64,000 nucleotides of DNA from Johnsonella sp. Lineage in GTDB: Bacteria > Bacillota > Clostridia > Lachnospirales > Lachnospiraceae. The stretch is taken from contig JAUMWW010000015.1 in assembly GCA_030529445.1 (NCBI GenBank), forward strand, positions 1-64,000. The letters are read 5' to 3'. The translations under genes were made by a program, and so were the position numbers. Positions 25,852-32,760 of the stretch are shown in pieces (the stretch's first letter is position 1; the number at the start of each line of letters is the position of its first letter). Under the pieces are notes generated by a model. That model ran no database searches and had not been told where the DNA came from. It saw only the letters and a program-made list of their open reading frames with translations.

Positions 25852-26787
25852 ATGGAGTGGATCTTAAGCCTGAGTATGGCGGTATTCACATTTTGTATCA
25901 TCTATTTGCTGTTTTGTAAGCTCGTCGAGGGAAGGCTGAATCTTCATCGGCGCTTGGATTATGTAGCGGAAATTGCCGAGTCTGAAAGAAGGAATAAGAA
26001 AAAAAGGGGCGGTAAGAAGGAGGAGCTTTTTCGTTTTGTGCGGGTTTCCCGTTCGTTCAGGGAAAATATCCTCCTCTCCGGTATTAATATGAAACCGGAG
26101 GAGTTTATTTTGACCTGGTTTGTCGGCGTCTTTCTCATTGCAATCATTACCTTTACCTTTACGACAAATATTATCAGGACTTTAGCACTGACTGTATTGG
26201 CAGTGCTTATTCCCCCCTTATATATTAAGCATAAAATCAAACAAAAAAGGGCGCTTTTTCAGGTTCAGCTGGGAGATTCCCTGATGATTCTGGCAAATGC
26301 ATTGAGATCCGGATTTTCTTTTTCTCAGGCGCTGAGCAGTGCATCACTGTCAATGCCGGAGCCTTTGGGAACGGAGTTTGCGACGGTGGTCAAGGAGATG
26401 CAGATTGGTGTAGGTGTTGAAGAGTCTCTTCTGAAGGTTGCGGAGAAGATGAAAAGCGAGGATTTAAAGCTCTTGGCAACGGCGGTCGTCGTGCAGCAGC
26501 AGGTCGGAGGAAATCTGTCGGAAATACTGGATACCTTAGCCTTAACAATCAGGAACCGCATGGCTGTGTTGAGAACGGTAAAGACATTGACTGCACAGGG
26601 AAAGGCATCCGGATTATTGGTTGGAGGACTTCCTATATTTTTACTGATTGCAATATCTTTTATCAGTCCGGATTATATACAGCCTTTATTCGGAACTTTG
26701 ATTGGAAAAATGATTCTGGCAGGGGCTGCCCTTATGCAGACCATCGGATTTTTGATAATTCGCAAGATGATAGATATTAAATTATAG
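25852..26787 (+). CDS. tadB: TadB inner-membrane pilus platform protein
   Basis: A 311-residue T2SF-fold membrane protein. It has membrane segments at the N terminus, about residues 85-125 and the C terminus, and the cytoplasmic T2SF domain in between with QLGDSLMILANALRSGFSFSQAL and the GGNLSEILD motif. Pairs with TadC to form the platform above TadA. Confidence 0.92.
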   Translation: MEWILSLSMAVFTFCIIYLLFCKLVEGRLNLHRRLDYVAEIAESERRNKKKRGGKKEELFRFVRVSRSFRENILLSGINMKPEEFILTWFVGVFLIAIITFTFTTNIIRTLALTVLAVLIPPLYIKHKIKQKRALFQVQLGDSLMILANALRSGFSFSQALSSASLSMPEPLGTEFATVVKEMQIGVGVEESLLKVAEKMKSEDLKLLATAVVVQQQVGGNLSEILDTLALTIRNRMAVLRTVKTLTAQGKASGLLVGGLPIFLLIAISFISPDYIQPLFGTLIGKMILAGAALMQTIGFLIIRKMIDIKL

Positions 26788-26812
26788 ATTGATCGATAAG
26801 AGAGGTGGGGGA

Positions 26813-27733
26813 ATGATTCTGATCATGGCGGTTAGCCTGGCTGTGATGGCGAATATTGTTTTGGAAATGGTACTGGATCTGCTCTTTTCCAATAGAATCA
26901 GGCTGATGCAGAGGCTGGATGATGTAAAGAATTTGGAAAGACTGCAGGAGATAGAGGGAGAAAGCGGTACAGGCTTAACAAAGCAGATTTTTTCCACCTT
27001 GCTGAACAGGATTCTCGAGATAATTGAGACATTGATTCCGAGAGATCAGAGATCCCTGCAGAGAGTGGATAAGCAGCTGAAGCAGGCGGGCTTGGAAATG
27101 ACGCCGGTGCGCTATGGTTCTCTTCTCATTTTTCGAATGATTTTCGGAGGGGTATTTTGCGGCATCTTCGCATTTCTTCAGCGTTTCGGATTCAGAGCTC
27201 TCTTGTTTTCCATAGTCTTCGGGCTATACGCCGGCTACGGGCTCAGCAGGTATTTTCTGAAGAAAAGGATTGCCAGACGTCGGGAGGAGATGTACCATCA
27301 GCTTCCTGAGGTAATGGATCTGCTGAGCGTCAGTGTTGCTGCAGGTCTTGGCTTTGATCAGGCGGTGGCATATGTTGTCGAAAAAAGCGAGGGAGCCCTG
27401 ATCGATGAACTGGAAATCACCCGCAAGGAGATGCTTCTGGGAGTGAGCAGGAAAGAGGCTTTGGAAGGCTTTGCCGAGCGCTGCGAGAATGTGGAGATAA
27501 GCACCTTCGTTACTGCGGTCACGCAGTCGGAGGAAATGGGAGCGAGCATAAAGGATGTGCTGCATGTGCAGGCGGAAACCATACGGGAGACGCATAAACA
27601 ACAAGTAGAAGAAAAAGCGCAGAAGCTGCCGGTAAAGATGCTGCTTCCTCTCGTATTATTCATCTTTCCGACGATTTTTATCGTTATACTGGGACCGGCA
27701 CTTCTGACGATCATGAAAGAATTTGGAGCTTAA
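26813..27733 (+). CDS. tadC: TadC inner-membrane pilus platform protein
   Basis: A 306-residue T2SF-fold partner of TadB, with the core PEVMDLLSVSVAAGLGFDQAV and the EEMGASIKDVLHVQAETIRE motif, and hydrophobic ends. The frame opens at TTG 26789, but GAGGTGGGG at 26801-26809 points to ATG 26813. Confidence 0.91.
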   Translation: MILIMAVSLAVMANIVLEMVLDLLFSNRIRLMQRLDDVKNLERLQEIEGESGTGLTKQIFSTLLNRILEIIETLIPRDQRSLQRVDKQLKQAGLEMTPVRYGSLLIFRMIFGGVFCGIFAFLQRFGFRALLFSIVFGLYAGYGLSRYFLKKRIARRREEMYHQLPEVMDLLSVSVAAGLGFDQAVAYVVEKSEGALIDELEITRKEMLLGVSRKEALEGFAERCENVEISTFVTAVTQSEEMGASIKDVLHVQAETIRETHKQQVEEKAQKLPVKMLLPLVLFIFPTIFIVILGPALLTIMKEFGA

Positions 27734-27735
27734 AG

Positions 27736-28068
27736 ATGATGTTGGTTTTAGAAAAAGAGAAGGGAATTTTTCAGATAAAGTTGGAAAAGGCGGATAGTTT
27801 TTTCAAGCGCTTTTTTGGCTTGATGGGGAGAAAGGCGCTGGGGGAGGGAAGAGGAATGCTTTTATCTCCCTGCGGGAGCATTCATACTTTCTTTATGAAA
27901 TTCACCATAGATGTGTTATATTTGGACGAAAGAAATATGGTACTATATAAAGAAACGATAAAGCCTTGGAGAGTAGGAGCAATCGTCAAAGGAACAAAAA
28001 AAGTCGTAGAATTAAGAGAAAATGCTGCCGAGGCAATAGAAAAGGGAGATATTTTGGAATTCAGATAA
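27736..28068 (+). CDS. DUF192 family protein inside the Tad operon
   Basis: A 110-residue DUF192 protein: FFKRFFGLMGRKAL near residue 25, the GMLLSPCGSIHTFFMKFTID core, and VVELRENAAE. Most family members are exported with a signal peptide; this one has none. Function is unknown. It lies 2 bases after tadC and 20 before the DivIVA-like gene, so it is part of the pilus operon. Confidence 0.85.
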   Translation: MMLVLEKEKGIFQIKLEKADSFFKRFFGLMGRKALGEGRGMLLSPCGSIHTFFMKFTIDVLYLDERNMVLYKETIKPWRVGAIVKGTKKVVELRENAAEAIEKGDILEFR

Positions 28069-28087
28069 GAGATCGGGAGGTAAAGAT

Positions 28088-29434
28088 ATGGGATTATTCG
28101 GAAAAGGAAAGAAAAATGCTTCCAATGAGGAGTATAACTATATAGATCGCTATATGGGGCAGGAGCAGCCGGAGGCAAAATATACAGATTACGGCAGTGC
28201 AAACTTGAATTCCCTTCCTTTTCAACAGAAGGAGCCGGAGCAGACCGTGATTGGTGATTTAAAGCCGACGGTTTTCGGAACCTATACGAAAAAAAGCGTC
28301 GAAGACTATATCCGCAAGTCCAATGAGAATCTGGATGTAATGAAGACGCAGATGGAGGCGCAGCTTCGGGATCTCTTTAAGGAAAAAACGAATGTGGTCA
28401 GAGAGTGTGAAGTTTTGCGCATGCAGCTGGGGAAAGCAGAAACCGGACTGGAAGAGCTCAGAAACAGCATAGAAGAGGATAATAGCAGCAGAGAAAAAGA
28501 GATTACGGAGGCGGTAGAGGAAATCTCGAGATTAAAGCAGGTGATAGAGGAGTACCAGGAGAGGGAAAATGACGTCGATGAGGCGGCGGAAGAGATCACC
28601 AGATTGCAAAAGATTGTCGAAGAGTATCGGGAAAGAGAAGAAGACATCAACGGAGCCTTCGAGGAGATCAATAATCTTCAGGAAACGCTCAGATATTATC
28701 AGGAAAAAGAACATGAAACGGAAGAACTGAAGTTAAAAATCAAAGAGAAAAACGACAGGATTTCCGCTCTGAATGAAGAAATAGAGCAGTACAAGGCGGG
28801 GATCGCCACCCTGCAGGGCAAGGTCAAGGAACTCGTCAAGCAGAAGGAAGAGCTCAGAGAAATGTATGAATCCGGAGAAGGGATCGAAGAGGGTGATCAA
28901 AGCGAGCTGCTGGAGGAGTTAAATCTTCTGAAGGATAGAGAGAGCGAGTACCAAGCTAAGCTCACCGATTATGAAGCCCGAATTGCCGAGAGCGAGGAAT
29001 ACAAGAAGAGGCTGGAGGAGAAAGAGGGAGAGATTAAGCGGCTGCAGGATGATATCGAGGAATATAAAAAAGCATTTTCCGGATTAGAGGAGGAGAAGAA
29101 GCTCTTTGACCGGAAAAAATCGGAGGAAGAGATTTCGCAGGAGAAGCTGATGTGGTCGGAGAGAGAGCTGATCAATAAGCAGAATCTCGTCGAGGTATTG
29201 AAAAAGAATATCGAAGATAAAGAGAGAATCCTCAACAAAATGCAGGATATGCTCAGCAGGACGAGTAAGGACAGCAAGAGCTTCGAAAATAAGATCAATG
29301 ATCTATATGAGAATTATTCTCTTGCGGATAAGAAAATCAAGCAGCTGGAGAAAGAGGGAAGGGAGAAGGATTTCCTGATTTCTCAATACCAGAGCAGCGA
29401 TATAGAAAATAAATTACTGAAGCAAAGATCATGA
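28088..29434 (+). CDS. DivIVA-like coiled-coil protein of the Tad locus
   Basis: A 448-residue protein I cannot name. The first 60 residues are probably disordered. Residues 61-75 (TVFGTYTKKSVEDYI) match the pattern that opens DivIVA/GpsB lipid-binding domains (a Gly-Tyr-like turn followed by xEVDxFL). From about residue 80 onward it is almost all coiled coil, including three 24-residue repeats at 139-210. No membrane helix. The likely role is scaffold or polar tether for the pilus machine, by analogy only. The stop overlaps the next start. Confidence 0.6.
   Translation: MGLFGKGKKNASNEEYNYIDRYMGQEQPEAKYTDYGSANLNSLPFQQKEPEQTVIGDLKPTVFGTYTKKSVEDYIRKSNENLDVMKTQMEAQLRDLFKEKTNVVRECEVLRMQLGKAETGLEELRNSIEEDNSSREKEITEAVEEISRLKQVIEEYQERENDVDEAAEEITRLQKIVEEYREREEDINGAFEEINNLQETLRYYQEKEHETEELKLKIKEKNDRISALNEEIEQYKAGIATLQGKVKELVKQKEELREMYESGEGIEEGDQSELLEELNLLKDRESEYQAKLTDYEARIAESEEYKKRLEEKEGEIKRLQDDIEEYKKAFSGLEEEKKLFDRKKSEEEISQEKLMWSERELINKQNLVEVLKKNIEDKERILNKMQDMLSRTSKDSKSFENKINDLYENYSLADKKIKQLEKEGREKDFLISQYQSSDIENKLLKQRS
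28502..28717 (+). repeat. Three 24-residue tandem repeats (72-bp period) within the coiled-coil gene
   Basis: Protein residues 139-162, 163-186 and 187-210 align as consecutive units of the pattern (I/V)xxAxEEIxxLQxxxxxYxExEx. The DNA copies are diverged, so the repeat is ancient or held at the protein level. Confidence 0.75.
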
Positions 29435-29856
29435 TCAGATCTTTGAAGGAAACCATTCAGGAAATCATGTATCAGATGGAGCAGCAGTCGGAGAATCTCA
29501 AACATTATATAGAAAGCTCTTCGAATGACAGAGCGACGATCAATGAAATATCCGCAGAAATGACGGAAATCAAGCTCAATAATATCGAGCTTTTGGATGC
29601 GCTTAATAAGATGACGCTTAATTATGAAAACGCGCTTAAAGAAAACAAGAAGCTCGAATTAAAGCTTGAAGAAATGGAAAACAAATCCAAGATATATCCG
29701 ATCACTCATTCAATGAAAACGGATGAAAATAAGGCGCTTGATTCGGCGCAGGAGTTAAAAGAAGACAGAGAACATGATATTGCGTATAAGAGAGCAAAGG
29801 AACTCGTGGAAAAGTTTAATGAGATCTTAAAGGATGAAGGTGAGAATATTGTGTGA
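29431..29856 (+). CDS. Small coiled-coil protein of the Tad locus
   Basis: A 141-residue, wholly cytoplasmic-looking coiled-coil protein (IYQ-free heptads such as EISAEMTEIKLNNIELLDALNK). I recognise no family. It starts within the stop of the DivIVA-like gene (ATGA) and its 3' end overlaps the first TadE-like gene, so it is made together with both; a partner of the larger coiled-coil protein is a fair guess. Confidence 0.55.
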   Translation: MIRSLKETIQEIMYQMEQQSENLKHYIESSSNDRATINEISAEMTEIKLNNIELLDALNKMTLNYENALKENKKLELKLEEMENKSKIYPITHSMKTDENKALDSAQELKEDREHDIAYKRAKELVEKFNEILKDEGENIV

Positions 29857-30391
29857 TTTTTTTAGGAAAATAAAAAAGCTGCTGAGTTGTTCAAGCTCGG
29901 AAAGAGGGCAGTCCATAGCCGAGTTTACACTGATTCTGCCGATTATTATGCTATTGGTCATGCTTCCCATAGATTATGCCAGACTGATGTATACCAAGAT
30001 GCTTCTCAATACCGCTGCAACGGAAGCGCTTGCGCAATTGGAGCAGGGCGATCTCGGCGGAGGAGTGGGAGGAAGAGTCATCAATATCATTGATGTAAGC
30101 TACGGAGACAGGCTCGATGTGGGCAGGGTCAGCATAGAAAGCCTGAGCGTGGGGAGCTTGGAGAAGCAGGATTATATTTATTATGTTTACTCGAGCGAGC
30201 GGGCTCTCGAAGACTTTGAAGATCAATTTGATGCAAGACCGAGCAATTATTCTTCCGGTATTGTGAAGATGAAGCTTGCGATGGATGTTCAGCCCATAAC
30301 ATTTTTAGGAAAGCAGGTTCTCGGCTCCAGCGTAAAAATACAGAGCAGAGAATACGCCAGAGAGATATATGCGCAGGGCTATACGCCGTAA
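29849..30391 (+). CDS. TadE-like pseudopilin, first copy
   Basis: A 180-residue minor pilin-like protein. After a basic leader (FFRKIKKLL) comes ERG followed by QSIAEFTLILPIIMLLVML, a type IV-like cleavage site with Glu at +5 and a hydrophobic helix, then a globular external domain. The start is uncertain: ATG 29834 has no spaced ribosome site, while TTG 29849 is 5 bases after AGGTGA. Confidence 0.82.
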   Translation: MCDFFRKIKKLLSCSSSERGQSIAEFTLILPIIMLLVMLPIDYARLMYTKMLLNTAATEALAQLEQGDLGGGVGGRVINIIDVSYGDRLDVGRVSIESLSVGSLEKQDYIYYVYSSERALEDFEDQFDARPSNYSSGIVKMKLAMDVQPITFLGKQVLGSSVKIQSREYAREIYAQGYTP

Positions 30392-30406
30392 GGAAGGAGG
30401 GAGGAA

Positions 30407-30952
30407 ATGTTTATTTCTAAGTTAAGAAAAGAAAAAGGTCAGGCGATTGTAGAATTTGCATTGATCATTCCTCTTTTTATCTTCTTGATTTTGGCGATTA
30501 TAGAATTGGGGTGGATCAGCTATCAGAGCAATATGTTTGCCCGCAGCTACGCCTATGCCGCATGGGATATTACGGCGGAAAAATTAAGCGATATGGATCC
30601 GCTGACAAGAGCAGGTTCCGACAGTACATACAGCGGAGCGGCGGTGAGCACTCTTATTGCGGATACAATGAAGGATAGCGCCTTATGGGGGTTTAATTCC
30701 TCGGGACTGAGCGTCAGCAATGCAAGAGCGAAACTGTATAACAGAGAGAGCAAGTTTACGGTGCCGGGAAAAGACAGCGGTACCTCGGTGGAGGCGACGA
30801 CAATCAAGAGATATATGAGGCTGGAGGCAAAGCTCGAATATCGGATAACGCCGATGACGTCTTTGGGAAATGTATTGTTTTCCGGCATGCTGAACCAGGA
30901 AAAGAACTTGAATTATGAGAGGGTCGTGGGCGCACAGCATCGTTCGGAATAA
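30407..30952 (+). CDS. TadE-like pseudopilin, second copy
   Basis: A 181-residue TadE-family protein: leader MFISKLRKEKG, then QAIVEFALIIPLFIFLILA with Glu at +5, followed by an external domain of about 150 residues. GGAAGGAGGGAGG precedes ATG 30407. With the first copy it probably forms a heteromeric tip or priming complex for the Flp fibre. Confidence 0.87.
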   Translation: MFISKLRKEKGQAIVEFALIIPLFIFLILAIIELGWISYQSNMFARSYAYAAWDITAEKLSDMDPLTRAGSDSTYSGAAVSTLIADTMKDSALWGFNSSGLSVSNARAKLYNRESKFTVPGKDSGTSVEATTIKRYMRLEAKLEYRITPMTSLGNVLFSGMLNQEKNLNYERVVGAQHRSE

Positions 30953-30969
30953 GTGTGGGAGTGATGATT

Positions 30970-31527
30970 ATGGAGAGAGCATGGAAAAAACTTAAAGAAG
31001 AAGAGGGCAATATCATTGTGTTATTTGCGGGAACGCTCTTGCTCTTATGCTTTTTTGTAGGAATTGCATTTGATTTAAGTTTGTACTATACGAGAAAAAA
31101 CGATTTGGAAAACCTGTGCAGATTATTACGCGAAGACAGGTTTACGCATCAGGACAGCATTCGTTATGCGGATAACCCGGGGGCAAAAAACTATATAATA
31201 GCCTCAAAAACCCTTCAGGACAACGGATTTGCGGGAGATTTATCCGTGTTTTTCAAAGAAGAGTCCTTTCCGGCACAGGCAAATTCCAGGCAATATAAAA
31301 TCAGGATTGAACTCAGCGAAAATTTCGATTTTCATTTTTTGAAGATATTCGGGCTTAGCAATGTGAGAGTCAAGGCTTATATCGACGGAAAGGAAAACTA
31401 CGGAGAAGGCGGAAGCGATGTGATCTGGCATCCCTCTGCCGCCGCAGAAACATATAGCGGAGTATATTCGGGGAGCGCCGGTTCAGGATACAGCTTCACT
31501 CAGGGAACTTTTCCGAGCGGCTGGTAA
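30970..31527 (+). CDS. TadG-like pilus assembly protein (short form)
   Basis: A 185-residue protein with a pilin-like N terminus (KLKEEEG then NIIVLFAGTLLLLCFF) but Leu where TadE proteins have the +5 Glu, as is common in TadG-type proteins. The external domain ends in a Ser/Gly/Tyr-rich tail (about residues 155-185). Full-size TadG carries a von Willebrand A domain; here that domain is absent and a separate vWA gene lies two genes downstream. GTG 30955 is possible but GGGAG at 30957-30961 favours ATG 30970. Confidence 0.65.
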   Translation: MERAWKKLKEEEGNIIVLFAGTLLLLCFFVGIAFDLSLYYTRKNDLENLCRLLREDRFTHQDSIRYADNPGAKNYIIASKTLQDNGFAGDLSVFFKEESFPAQANSRQYKIRIELSENFDFHFLKIFGLSNVRVKAYIDGKENYGEGGSDVIWHPSAAAETYSGVYSGSAGSGYSFTQGTFPSGW

Positions 31528-31544
31528 GAATAGGAGAGAGAATT

Positions 31545-32735
31545 TTGAAAAAAATACTGATCATAGCTTTGACCGCGGTACTCGGATTTGCGCTCTTTGT
31601 TTTTGCGAAAAAGAATTTCTTATCCCCAGAGCTTCGTGTGGGCTGTCTTGAATCGGAGGAGGAGATTTGCCGGGATCTTATGGCTCTGTACCAGGAGGAA
31701 AATCCCCGGACTAAAATCAATTTGGAGATTTTGGAGCGCTATGAGTACGAGGTGGCGGAAATCTGGAAGGAGAAAAAACTGGATCTGCTATTTCTGCCGG
31801 AAGATTTCAGACTCAACAGCCCGGAGAAGAAAGAATTCTTTGTCGATCTGAGCGAATTTACGGAGAAAGAAGAGTATTTGATATCCGCAGCCGAAGAAGA
31901 AGGGGTTTATGCATTAGTCTTAAACGGGAGCATAGATCTTTTATTGGCAAATACCGATTTATTGGAAAGCAACGGTCTCTTTGTTCCGAGCTCTTTTGAT
32001 GAGCTTGAAGAGGTGAGCCTGGCACTGAGATCAAGTACGGATATTATTCCCTTTATGCTGGAAACAAAGGCGGAGGGAGAGTTTGAAATTAAGCCCTTTG
32101 CCGATAATATTTTATTAAATGCTCCGAATACCCGATTTTCCCTCTTCAGCGATCAGGGAGAGATCAATAACGGTTTCTACAGCATAGAATCCCTGCTTTA
32201 TATTGTCGGAGAGGAGGTAAGGCTGAGCCCGGAAATGCGCGGAGAAATGAGTGCGATGGAATATTTCCGGCAGAACAATATTGCGATGCTTCCCCTAAGG
32301 AGCGATGCGCTCAAAGATGTCGAAAGCATCGGAGAAGCTTATAAGATATCCGTTTTTCCCGGTTCGGATATTCATAATTTTGTCACATGGAACAGTAAGA
32401 AAAGAGTTGTCCTCCTGAAGTCTTCAAAGAATAAAAAGGAGGCTGAGCGATGGATGAATTTTTTACTTTCCTCTGCCGCACAGGAGAAGCTTTATGCTCA
32501 AACAGGCGATCTGCCTGCTTGCCGGGGGGTGAATGTTAAAGGAGTGATAGCCGGATTATATCTGTATTTATCGGAAGCCGATCGCTGCAAATATTCCTTT
32601 TTTGAACGAATATCCGAGGAAGAAGAAGAGATTATCGTTCGCGAAGTAAGCGGCATTTTAGAAGAAACGGACAGCATGGAGAGTGCTTTTATAGATAAAA
32701 TAGAAAATGCATTAAGAGAAGTGGAATTTAACTGA
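31545..32735 (+). CDS. Membrane-anchored solute-binding-like protein in the Tad locus
   Basis: A 396-residue protein with a single N-terminal membrane helix (IIALTAVLGFALFVFA) and no lipobox cysteine, then a fold that reads like a family 1 ABC solute-binding protein: LRVGCLESEEEI, LDLLFLPEDF, and the ending pattern EAERWMNFLLSSAAQEKLYAQTGDLPA typical of sugar-binding proteins. No permease or ATPase genes are adjacent. A sensing or structural role in the pilus complex is possible. TTG start follows AGGAGAGAG. Confidence 0.65.
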   Translation: MKKILIIALTAVLGFALFVFAKKNFLSPELRVGCLESEEEICRDLMALYQEENPRTKINLEILERYEYEVAEIWKEKKLDLLFLPEDFRLNSPEKKEFFVDLSEFTEKEEYLISAAEEEGVYALVLNGSIDLLLANTDLLESNGLFVPSSFDELEEVSLALRSSTDIIPFMLETKAEGEFEIKPFADNILLNAPNTRFSLFSDQGEINNGFYSIESLLYIVGEEVRLSPEMRGEMSAMEYFRQNNIAMLPLRSDALKDVESIGEAYKISVFPGSDIHNFVTWNSKKRVVLLKSSKNKKEAERWMNFLLSSAAQEKLYAQTGDLPACRGVNVKGVIAGLYLYLSEADRCKYSFFERISEEEEEIIVREVSGILEETDSMESAFIDKIENALREVEFN

Positions 32736-32760
32736 GTTAAAGCTGGAGAGAGGTAGGACG

